This document shows positions 11,999-23,000 of a stretch of DNA of 64,000 bases, piece after piece. The first letter of the stretch is position 1, and each line of letters starts with the position of its first letter. The stretch covers positions 5,178,173 to 5,242,172 of the forward strand of contig VUYV01000004.1 in the NCBI GenBank assembly GCA_008711295.1, written 5' to 3'. The stretch comes from Anarhynchus alexandrinus (Eukaryota; Chordata; Aves; Charadriiformes; Charadriidae). The translations under genes were made by a program, and so were the position numbers. The notes under the pieces were generated by a model. That model was not told the DNA's origin. It saw nothing but the letters and a program-made list of their open reading frames with translations, and did no database searches.

Positions 11999-12644
11999 CT
12001 CTCACAAAACCTCCATGGAGATGGCCCTTCAAGCGCAGAGCATTTCAGGCAGGCTGGTATCTCCAAGCCCAGCCATGGCCACCACATAGCATAGACACAC
12101 TCTGAGCTGGCACGCACACCGGTAGCAAGACAGGGCTCAGTAAAGGCTATCCATGCAACCCAGGCAGGTTTTCCCAGCCATGCTGAGCTCCTTGCTGTCA
12201 TCCCTGGGCAGATCCCAACATCTGGCTCAAGTCCCCGTCCCCACCCTGCTGACAGCATGACTCCAAGCCTAAACCTGCCAGCTTTGCCCAGCTGGAGGTT
12301 AAAGAAGGTCTTTAACAGTAATAATGAACATGGGAGTCCTAGGAAGGGACTGCATCAGAACAGACTAAGTAGTGGATACAGCTGAGCCAGATTGGACAAA
12401 CTCCTAACGTAACCCACTTAGAAGATGTTGCCTCCTGAGCACATCATCTTCAGCAAGAAGAGGAGACTGGGGTAGGGGGAGGAAGTATCCTGGGAAGTGA
12501 TTAAGGACATCGCAGAGGAAAGTGTCATGAGTTGTAGGATTTCCCATCACACCTTCAGGGTGAAACTGTACCAGGCAGGATGCAGAGCTCTCCTACACAG
12601 CCCCTTTATTGTGCACAGCAGCCTGCACGCAGGGGAAGCACTCC
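11999..12644 (+). repeat. diverged copy of 9217-9803 (version Q)
   Basis: Copies 9217-9803 with about a dozen substitutions, a 12-base insertion ('ctccaagcctaa' near 12261) and about 48 extra bases near 12466-12527 where the parent has only a G-run. Diagnostic variants include 'aataatg', 'gatacagctg', 'ctcctaacgt', 'gaagatg' and 'acatcatc'. The divergence is clearly higher than in the gap-flanking duplication. Confidence 0.92.
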
Positions 12645-12645
12645 N

Positions 12646-12937
12646 CTTCAGGGCGAAACTGCACCAGGCAGGATGCAGAGCTCTCCTACACAGCCCCTTT
12701 ATTGTGCACAGCAGCCTGCGCGCAGGGGAAGCACTCCTCCCGCTCTTACCCAGCCTTTTGACCAGAGCTACGCAAGTCAGAGAATCCAGAAACTGGCTGG
12801 ACCACAAGTACATTTTGCCTGGACCCCACTGGACTCTCAGATGTGCAGCACATCCCAGATGCTTGTGATCCTGCGCTGCTCCCCTCGTCCCAGCCACAGC
12901 TCCCACCGGCTGCCGTACGGGACGGTGGCCAGCTGAT
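12646..12937 (+). repeat. copy of 9712-10024 with a 21-base deletion
   Basis: Follows the N at 12645 and runs to the N at 12938. It matches 9712-10024 but lacks 21 bases (parent 9813-9833 region, 'cattagcc...ctgt') and has a few substitutions ('gctacgcaag', 'aactggctgg', 'cctgcgctgc'). Its first 100 bases overlap in content with the end of the preceding piece but carry different variants, so the two are not the same molecule version. Confidence 0.92.
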
Positions 12938-12938
12938 N

Positions 12939-13183
12939 TCAAGTCCCCGTCCCCACCCTGCTGACAGCATGACTCCAAGCCTAAACCTGCCAGCTTTGCC
13001 CAGCTGGAGGTTAAAGAAGGTCTTTAACAGTAATGATGAACATGGGAGTCCTAGGAAGGGACTGCATCAGAACAGACTAAGTAGTGGATACAGCTGAGCC
13101 AGATTGGACAAACTCCTAACATAACCCACTTAGAAGGATGTTGCCTCCTGAGCACATCTTCTTCAGCAAGAAGAGGAGATGGG
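12939..13183 (+). repeat. copy of 9445-9677 (version R)
   Basis: Third distinguishable version of this segment. It shares the 12-base insertion and 'gatacagctg' and 'ctcctaac' with version Q, but has the parent states 'aatgatg', 'cataaccc', 'gaaggatg' and 'acatcttc'. It ends at the N at 13184, inside the G-run where version Q and the parent differ in length. Confidence 0.92.
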
Positions 13184-13184
13184 N

Positions 13185-14088
13185 TAAATAAATGTCTGTT
13201 TACCACTTGCTGTGTGCCGCAGCAGAGATGAACTGTAAGAGCACAGTGTGCTCTGCTCTGTGCAGGAGAGGCAGAACTGCAGCCACTTGTCACCTCCTCC
13301 CCTGCTAGCTGCAATTCCAAAGTGACGCGTGCAGCAGATTTTTTGAGGCAGGTAATATAACACACCAAAAAAAAAGCAAAAAGCAATCAGTCTGAGCAGC
13401 ATACCTCGCTGGCGAAGAGAAACCCTAGGATATGAGCTTGGGGAACCAGAGTAATTGCGAGTACATGAGACTGACCCAGACAACATAATAGGTGTCACAC
13501 TACTATCCCACACGTCTGTGAATGGCCATCCAGGAACGCAGCTACTATCTACTCTCCACCACAATGTCCAGCTTCACAAAAAGCCAGCCAGGTTTAAGAG
13601 TGTCCAGCTATAAGGGACATAAGTTTCCAGAGGCATTTCTGCCACCCCTGCTGAAATTACTCTGGTTCTGCAGCTGAGTAAGTTCACCCCCACCCTGATT
13701 TAGGGCTCCAGGCTGCTGCTCTTGGCAGGCTGTGCCAAATCAGCCATTTCCTTTGAATTTTTCTTGGGCTGACTTAGCTCTCTTTCCGAAATAGCCAATG
13801 GAAAAGAAAAAAAGTCACTGCCCCCAGATGCAGCCCCGGTCTGAGCGAGTGCTGTAAGAAATAAATGACGTGGTACAGCAGGTTACCTCCTGCTCAGGCA
13901 CTGCTATTAAAATAGGTATGGTGGGGGTGAGGAGGGAGGTCAACAAAACAGCCCCTGTAGTCACACCAGTGTGTCCCTACTACAGCTGTCACCTGCAGCC
14001 ACTGCACACTTTGTACCCACACCAAGAGCCCCAGGAGCGCACAGCACAAGACGGCTTGTGAGTCACAGGAGCCAAAGTAGGAGGCAGA
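13185..14088 (+). repeat. copy of 10863-11766
   Basis: Offset is a constant 2322 bases, and the two copies appear identical apart from a few bases at the left edge ('gtttaccac' versus 'cttatcac', 'gtgccgcag' versus 'gtgctgcag', and loss of the A-run). At 14088 the copy continues into unique sequence ('gggcaaagggtt'), whereas the parent stops at the N at 11767. 14088 is therefore the true right boundary of the zone. Confidence 0.94.
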
Positions 14089-17000
14089 GGGCAAAGGGTT
14101 AATTTCTACCTTTCGGTTGGAAAATAATCACTGGCTTTAACAGTTTCCTGCAGAAGATGGGGAGGAAAAGGGAAACCTACCACAGCCCATAGCACACCTC
14201 ACAACTCCCACACCTCAAAGGCTCTTTTCCAGTACCGCTCCAAACCCAGCCACATCCCCGCACGGATAAATACAGCAGCAGCACACACTTTAAACACAAT
14301 TAGAGGAGACTGCTCCCTCCCTGGGCGCTGCTCGGGAGTCAGACTGGGTGGTGGTCTCTGCATCAACAGCCCCCAACACACACACAGTGAAGCTGTAGTT
14401 TGACTCCAGTAAATTCCGGCAATAAATTCCTCTCCTCTTAGCTCTGAGGACAGAGGTCAGACCAGCTGGGAGGGAACGCAAAGGAGATATATGCATTGCT
14501 CCAGGCCAGGAGGGATTAATTAATTAGGCAGCACTTATTACAGTGAAGCAAAAACTTAACTTCACTTGGCCCAACTGTTTAAGGCATAAAGGGACAAGAA
14601 GACCGATCCTCTTGGGCAGATTGCCACCACCACACAAAACAGCCGGTTTCAGAGGGACTCAGCACCAGGCCAGCCATGCAGCCACAAAAAGACTAAGCAA
14701 GAGCAAAGCCACCATCTCTTTGGGGTTCTGCTGTGAGGTTTGAGGTCCACAGGGAGAGACGGATAAGGAGTTTCCATCAACTGCCCCCTATGTTCTTCCA
14801 ACAGGACATGAAGTTGGGCTTTCCCCTCCTTTCCTGGCATGCAGCTTGGAGATAAGCTCAAAGCAAACTTGTTCGATTCCTTCAGTTGTCCCTCATGGGG
14901 CTGGAGCAAATGTTTCCTCGGGCCTGGGCTGACACTGCTCTTCTATTTAGGGATTTCCTCTTTGCACATGGCAGTGACCAGGGAAACTTATAGTTCCAGA
15001 TGAGGCAAACCAAAATGAAAAGGAAGATTATTTTTTTTTAAATGTTAAATTAGAAGAAAAAAAAAAAGAACTACCATGATGTACTCAGTTTTGGTCTTAC
15101 TGAGGCTCTACATTCCATTTCAGAAGGGATAAACTCACAAATGAAAAGGCATAAAATTAAAAATAGAGTCTGTGATCTGTGGCTCATCCCCAAGTGGAAA
15201 ATGGGACATTTCTTTCATTCCTACGGACTGGTGGATGCTTTTGTCCCTTCTCTCTCCAGAAATGAGCAATCATCCCACCCCTTGAGCACGCAGACCTCAC
15301 TGTTAAGAGGAGACAAAGTGGTATAATCTTCACAGAGATGCAAGGGAATTGCCGTGTTCAAAAAGACGCAACCACCCCAGGAGGAACATCAGAGAACCTC
15401 TACAAGAGCAGAGAGCTCAAAAGAGCAGAGGGCTGGATATCCTGCAGCACACACATTTCAGAAAAATCCCGGCCTTCAAAGCCTCACGGAGCCCTGTGAC
15501 TAAGCACAAGCCTGCGAGCAGGTCCTAGGAATTGCCTCTCCAGGCCCTCAGGCTGCTTCAAATACAGAGCAAGCAAGAGACACCGACAGCACAAGTCTTT
15601 CTTCAAGCTTTCAACCAAACCCCATCATTTCTTCAAGTTCCTGCTCCTCTACTCTCTGCCGGGGAGCTGTCAGCAGCCTCCTGAGATGGACATTCATGGC
15701 AGAGGGCACCCAAACACATCCACACACAGGACAGCTTCCTCCACGGAGAGAAGGCAAAGAGACAAAAATCAAAATATTCCTATAGATAGATTCCCCCCGA
15801 CCCCCCAGCAAAGCTACTGGATCTTTTCCATGCTGCTTTCATCTTTAATTCTGCTCACCACACTCTGTCCAACAGGTTAAAAACCAAAGGTGTTTATTAG
15901 TCAAATGGCCAGACTGCATCATCGTCATCATCTTCCCCTAGATTTACATCTGTAAGCATTTTCTCTGCGGAATGTTGGTGTTTACTTTTTAACATCTACT
16001 TGTAAGGAATGAAGAGACAACAACAATGCCCAATGGTTTTATTAAAGTCTTAGAAGAGAGTAGGCAAGCTACGTAATGAACTCACACGGCCACACAACTC
16101 CAAGCTAGCAGTCACAGTGCTTTACATTTAAATTGATATTTGGCAAAGAACTCATCCCTTAGTCAATGTAGGTCATCAAGTTGATCAGGCACAAAATTCC
16201 CCATAAAAATTAGCAGTTCCTCCTTCCCAGGAGCTCAGAAATACATCACACACTAAAGCAGACATTCAAAAGTCTGTTATGTATCAGTACAAAGCGTCCC
16301 TCATGATGAAGGCAGAGGGCGTGCAGGACAGAGAGAGTCCCTGAACTTGTTGCTATGGCACATCCCACTCTGGAGAGACAGGACATTATTTTGGAGCCCG
16401 GGATGTGCAGTGAAAAACAACCACCTTGCTAAAGGAAGATCTGTGTCTTCAGGTTTTGGGGCAACATCACACCATAAGTGGCCTATACTCACTTCGGACT
16501 GGCACAAGAAAGGGCACGTAACTTTTGAGTGAGAGATGCCCCAGGGAAATACAAAGGACAGACTTGAATTTGGTTCTTTGGTCTGCACCATCGGGCAGAG
16601 TAAGTGCATGCAAATTAGTTAAGGGGGAGAAAGCTTTCTAGAACCTTATCAACTAGTAAGACTCGGAGAAAATTAAGGTTTATCTAGTGCTTACTAGCCC
16701 AACAAGACCCATAGAAGAATGAAAATCTGATTTACTGAAGACACGCCATGATCTCAGAGGCAGCACCATGAGTGTCTTGCCCTGCACAGGACTCCGCGGC
16801 TCCGCCAGGGACCTTCTCTACGGGCTGCACAGTACCACAGCTGCAACCAGTGACTCAATGCCTTCAGGGGGATAATATTCCTGACAGTAAAAATACGAAA
16901 CCAGCACAGCTATTCATGCTCGTTTACAAACAAGACACTGCGCTAACTTTTGCTCCTTTGCACGTGAAAATTACTTAAGCATTTACTTTACATTGGGGTG

Positions 17001-19308
17001 ATCAGAACAGCTTTGGAGCTGCTGTTCTGCGGCCATCGTACTGTACGGTGAAATACATTTCATTACTCATTTCAGGAAAAGCAACTGCAGTTGCAAGGGA
17101 GAGGCTGAAGCGGATGACAGGAGTGTTACATAAATGTTATTGATTTTGTATCTCCAAACGCTCATGAAATAAGCCAGATAAACACGCCAACCAGTTTTGC
17201 TCAACAATATAATGCATCACTCAGCTTTTCAGCAGAACATATCACACATCAGCGGCGCATGGCGTGTACATTTGACGCTGCCACAAAGGACCGAGGAAGG
17301 GGGAAGTGGTGATCAGATAAAGGCCACACATTCACTCCGCCAGCAGCGATGCAGCAGCAGCTAAATTTCCCAGAGGCAGCAGAAATATAGGGGTATTTCT
17401 CATACAGACCTAACATTTCAAAATAGATCTTAAATCAGCCTATTTCTTAGCAAGATCTGGAATGACACAGGCGTTCTGTTCATCAGCACCACAAGAAAAA
17501 TCTCCACCCTAGCGCTATGATCAAGAGTAGTCACAGCAAAGGATGAAGGAGAAGATAATCTTGTTCTTTCCACTTTACAGACGGGAAGCAAAAGATCCAA
17601 ATGCTTACTGCGGTCACACACACACACAAAAAAAATCTTAGCATTTTTGTGTTAGAGGCAGAAAAAACAACGCTGGGGAGGAAATATCACCAAAAAGCGC
17701 AGCAGGTACTTATGGGCAGATCATCTGTAAGAGAGGGCGTTCCAAAAAACAAACCAAACCATGCGGCCAAGTGCAGGGATAATGTTGTCCTTGTTTCACC
17801 CACACCTTCATTCCCAATATGTCTCTTTCTGCATCAGCTAGAGAGCTGAAAAAAATTTTACATTAAAAAAAAGTAAAATGATGTAACTCACAATTCTCCC
17901 ATCTGCTCAGTGCCTGTTAGCTCACAAACCATGGAAGTGTCTTAACAGGCATGTCAAGGGGTAGATGGACACCCAAAAAAGCAACTGCAAATCCCAGTTT
18001 TGGTATGTAGACCCTCTTGGTGATGAAGTCTGCTGCTACGTGTAATTAGCTTTTAAAGCTAAGGTTTACTTTTCTTTTTTGGACAGGGGGAGAAGAGGAG
18101 GGTGCTGAAGACATGAAATACTAACTGCTTTAATCTTTCAAGGGTTTGGGAACAGAGTTCGCTCTTTGATACATCTAGTTCCATAAATCTCAAAACACGA
18201 GGATGGAAAAATCAATGAGTAAGAGAGATGGATCACTCACCTGAACTGAGAGAGATGAGTCAGCTTGTATCCGATTTGCCAATGAGGCCCAAGCAATCTG
18301 TCAAAATGCATTTTGCAGGGGAAATAAACCCTTTAACAAGAAGGGAAAAGCCACAAGTAGCAAGAAAGTGAAAACTTGATGGGGGAAGGTAAGAATTCCC
18401 AAAACATTTTAGGAGACTTTTTATTTTAACTCCGAAATGTTGTTCTTAACTCTCTCCATTCAAAAAAGGACAGAACATCACAGACATTCTATAGGTTCTC
18501 TCCTGTATCAACACATGCCAAATGGACTCCCAATGGTTAACCAAAAAAAGACACCCCAAATTTCATGTTACAACAGGTAAAACTCAGCATCAGCAAAGAA
18601 GATGAGAACCAGCATACGGGTTTCAGATCTTAATTACAAGAGCATCCTATCCAAGCCGTCGGGTGGGACATTCAAAAGCTCCCATTTTGCTCATTTTGCT
18701 CCCATTAAAGTCAGATACAATTTCATTTGTGTATTCAGAGTGTTTAACATAGGAACAGACTGAACTCTTGTCCTGCTCTTCGTGTGCTTAGCAGTTTTTG
18801 AAAAAAAAAAACCAAATCCACACTGGAAGACCCATCAGGTTCCTCAGGTCAAGCCAAGGGTGCCCACAAAAGAAGGAAAATGCCACACGAGCTGCCCAGC
18901 TACGTGCAGCGTCCATCTCCGCAGGCAAGGGCAGGGTGGCATGTCCCATGGGGCTGCCATCCAGCTGCACAATCCCAGCTGTTCCCAGCCCATAGAGAAA
19001 GGGAACAGCAAATGCTTTAGCAAGTCACCCTCAAACCATTTACATTCCATCTCCTTCATGGACCATGTGTAGCTCAAGTTTCCCCTCTAGTGACTCAGCT
19101 GCCTCACCCTCACATATTTTTAGCATGCTCAGTTAAGATTTTTCTGCTATTTCCTCACACTCGAATTTCACCTGTTGCATCTTGCTGTCAGTCTGCGTGA
19201 GGTTTTTCTTCTCATTTTCCTCTCACTGCATTTTGTGGGCAATTACTTAATTAGGTTTCGGATGAGGGCTACAAGGAGGGAGGTGAAGGAGGTGGTAAAG
19301 AACCGGAG
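14089..19308. other. unique non-coding sequence
   Basis: About 5.2 kb without a recognisable gene or transposon. An AT-rich patch at 14513-14531 has overlapping TAAT cores. A short CA tract lies at about 17615-17628. A short repeat of 'cattttgctc' occurs at about 18681-18706. Frames are short on both strands. Confidence 0.55.
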
Positions 19309-19533
19309 ATGCTTTTCCTTCTGTTTCTTCTGTGCTGGCAACAATTACTGAAACGCCACACCAAAACCACCCTCTCTGAAAAACTTCAGCGGGTACAAAA
19401 CGCAGCAGCCCATCTGCTTAGCAACACATGGTGCCAGCAAAGACTGTTTCCAAGCCTCAGGCTGAGGTTTGTGGATATGGCAAAGTCACATTGGGTTCCC
19501 AACCCGAAAGACAGGCATTCAGGTAGGGGTTAG
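19309..19533 (+). mobile_element. decayed L2/CR1-clade reverse-transcriptase fragment
   Basis: An open 74-codon frame contains LQRVQNAAAHLL at residues 26-37 (bases 19384-19419). This matches the 'LQrvQNaAARLl' block that precedes the HWLPV motif near the C-terminal end of the reverse-transcriptase region in L2-, Rex- and CR1-type LINE ORF2 proteins. A possible remnant of HWLPV, 'SHWVPN', lies about 28 residues further on. The frame is too short to be functional and has no 3' tail. The motif match is seen directly. Assignment to L2 rather than another LINE clade is inference. Confidence 0.5.
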
Positions 19534-19629
19534 GGCAAGAGTCCCTTTCCCTCAGCAGGCAGGTGCAATCAGCAGCATCACACACCAGTAACAACCTGCT
19601 TTAGGATCTCACATCCTTTATAATGATAT

Positions 19630-20075
19630 TCATAGAATCATAGAATGGTTTGGGTTGGAAGGGACCTTGAAGATCATTCAAGTTCCAGCCTCACTGCCAT
19701 GGGCAGGGACACCTCCCACCAGACCAGGTTGCTCAAAGCCCCGTCCAGCCTGGCCTTGAACACCTCCAGGGATGGGGCAGCCACAGCTGCTCTGGGCAAC
19801 CTGGGCCAGTGCCAAACTGAAAAATTTCTTCCTGATATCTAATCTAAATCTACCTTCTTCCAGTTTGAACCCATTCCCCCTCGTCCTATCACTACATGCC
19901 CTAGTAAAAAGACCTTTCCCAGCTCTCCTGTAGGCCCCCTTTAGGTACTGGAAGGCTAAAATAAGGTCTCCCTGGAGCCTTCTCTTCTCCAGGCTGAACA
20001 GCCCCAACTCTTTCAGCCTGTCNGTCCCCATAGGAGATGTGCTCCAGCCTTCTGATCATCTTCATGGCCCTCCAT
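19630..20075 (-). mobile_element. CR1 LINE, 5'-truncated 3' end, minus strand
   Basis: On the plus strand it begins with the reversed CR1 terminus 'tcatagaatcatagaatggt'. It proceeds through 'ggttggaagggaccttgaag', 'aacacctccagggatggggc', 'tctgggcaacctgggccagt', 'gaaaaatttcttcctgatat' and 'ctccaggctgaacagcccca' to about 20075, where similarity to CR1 fades. An isolated N sits at 20023. It closely resembles the CR1 at 5437-5914 and probably belongs to the same relatively young group. Confidence 0.95.
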
Positions 20076-23000
20076 ATTCAGATGCACCCTCTTCTGCTCC
20101 TTCAGTACAAGGATCCCCTGTGCAAGCACACCCTTTCTAGAGCATAGGAAGAACATCACTAATCAGACACTAGCTTCTCCATCCTCTCCTCACTGGCCAT
20201 CCAAAACATGCCTTCAAATTTTCCCTCATGCATTTCGACATTTGACCCGCTCTCCAAAAACAGCTCTGTAAGCAACGACTCTCTATGGCGTGAGCTACAC
20301 CTTGCAAATGCCCAGCTGCTGGGGTGCTACCTGATTTCATGTTCTCCTCCTTCCCATCATCCAGTGAGCCCCTTTGCCTTTCTTAGTGTCAAGCTGTCCC
20401 CAAGTGCTCAGCTCACAGCAGCTTTACCTCTCGTTCCTGTAGCTGCTTTGCTGTGCTGGGCAGGGAATGAGGCTCACACGCGTTGGCCCACACCAGTACC
20501 CACTGACCCGACACGCTCAGGGGAGCACTGGTCATGGTCACGCGTGGGAAGATGATGGCTGTGCTGTGTCAGACAGCTGGGCACGAGCATGGAGGGTGTG
20601 CAGGGGGAGGCACAGCACAGGGTGACGGCACCGTAGAGGAAGACTCATCCAGTGGCTTTGTGGGACCTGACTGGAGGATTTCTGATGCATGTCATCCTTG
20701 ATGCCAGCAGCTGCAAGAATTCACTGCATTAGCGAAACACGCTGCAAGCTGCCCTGTGGGTCACCCTGCAGGTCAGGGTAGCGTAGCTCTCTGGCATAAT
20801 GTGAATCAAAGCACTCCAGGGAAACCTAGTAGAAGATCAGCTTTGTTTGAAGACATGCCTTAGATAAAATCCCACCCTAGGAACAGGGTCTGAACACCTT
20901 GCTCAAAATCCTGTCCCATCCCGTCCCCCCCCCTCCCCAGGACAGATATCCTAGGTGTAGCCCAAACATCATATCCCATAACCCTGCTTTGGCCTGGGAA
21001 AATGCAGGACAGGTGAAGCTCTTGACCAAAAGAAGTCCTGCTTTTTGACATCGTAAGTGCAGATAGGGATCAGTCCAAAAATCAGGATAAATACATGCAG
21101 CTGAAGTCAAAGTAGCTATGGCTGCTCTTGCCAATCCCAGATTGCTCTGCATGGTGACAGAGTTCTGGCACTTGAAATTCTCTGTGGGTCAAGTGGGACT
21201 TCAGAGAGGTTTCTAGAAGAGAAGAGGGAGACACTTGGTAGAAAGTTAACCAAAAACCTACAGCAAGCGTTAGAAACTGGCACAAAAGGCCAGAGAAAGT
21301 CAAGAACAGGCAGAAAAAAAGACAAAAGAGACAGTTAGAAATGCTTGAGTGATCATAAGAAAATGCTGTTTTGTTATGTGATCCAAAGCCCTCTGCCATG
21401 GGTGCCATATAAATAATTATTAATTATGTTGTTGATTATCTGTGTGAGCAATAGAGCTAATGAGCTGGTTCTTACAGGAGATAAATACAGCTTCTAAAGA
21501 GCAGGGCAGCCATTCTGCCAAAGGCAAGTAATTAGAAGCATTTCTTCTCTGCTGAAAGTTTGCCTTTTTTTTTTTTAACCTGAGGACAACCAATTCACAC
21601 TGTAGATATTTGCTATTAAAAAACCCACTCCCTTCACAGTCCCAGTAGACATAAACTGAATTTCCCTTAATGACTGGGCCCAATTAACTGGAACCTGGAG
21701 CTCCACTTTGTAAGCAGCAGGGTTCTTCTTTGGAGGCTTGGCCCCGATGGGCAGGAGACGTCCAAAGGCTGAGGATTAAAGCTGCTTTGTTTCACTAAGC
21801 GTGTACACCATATTGCAGGACGGTTGGCATGGGAACACAGCGATGGAGGAGCCTGTAGTGAACAATAAACAGTCTCCATAAAATACAGAAGCAAATAACC
21901 GGGGAGATGAAGGAAGAAGGAGCAGCCCTTCCAATTCACACTTCTTCATCCATGCCTGAGAAACGCCTGCTTCCAGGACTTTTGTTTTAACATTACTGCT
22001 TTAAGCCTTCAGCGCACACGTATACTCAACCTTTTTCACTGCCCAGTGTCTCAACCGTGGGGATCCGAAAGGAACAAGTTCCACGTTAGCTGCTGTCATC
22101 ATTCATAGCCTTGAACTGCAACATCTCAAGGCGCTGGTTAATCCCAGAACAGAACTTAAGAGCAGCGCTGGCCTGAAGGGGCAGGATCAGGTGGTCAGTA
22201 TCACACGGGTTTCTTCGTAAGAGCTATCAGCAAAATCCTAAAGCTACTTTCCAGCAGTGGCTGTTCGGGCCCTGATCCAGCTAACTAATTAAACACAAAT
22301 AGTTCTATTCTAGTCAACAGAATGTGCACTTGTGCAGGTTAAGGAGGTACATAAATACCTGTTTGGCTCAAATACTGAACAGGCGAAGCAAGAAACAGTA
22401 TTGGTTGAGCTGCCTGATCAGCGAACGCCCCACATCAGATATGTAACTGCAGGTCCATAGATCTCACCACATCCACTGTGGGTTTTTATCAGGCCAGCTG
22501 TGCAAACACCACCTCACGCAACACCATCTAGCCCTGTGTTCATGAGGTGACATGAGATGGCCCATCCAGAGGTGGCAGACAGGACAACCACACCTGCAAG
22601 CAGGGGGAACAGAGTGCGCTGACCCACAGATCTCAGCCCAGGTGCCCCGTGGGCAGGCTGGCGTGCCTCAGACAGCACCAAGTCCTCACTGCAGCTACCT
22701 CACCTTACCCTGCAGACCCACCAGCTGCAGAAACCAGCCGCTTTCTCGGGGACTGCCTCCCAGCACCCCTCCATCCTCCGCACCAAGACACACCGGTGCG
22801 AGCAGGGACCACCTTACCAGCAAAGCGGGTGGCTTTGGCTTAGCCAGCATCACAACCCCACTGCGGGCAACCACCCAAAACTGGAAAACCTGGCGGCATT
22901 CAAGTGCCCGTGTTATGAACTAGAATTTAGCTCTGCCAACATTGAGCTCTAGGAATGATCTACAAACGTGTCCGGCTGTACTGACAGCCACTGCCTCCGC

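Noticed and set aside
9557..13183. CRISPR-like or satellite array, suggested by repeated segments
   Set aside because: The repeats are hundreds of bases long, irregular in order and joined by single Ns. There is no short repeat-spacer periodicity, and the host is a vertebrate.
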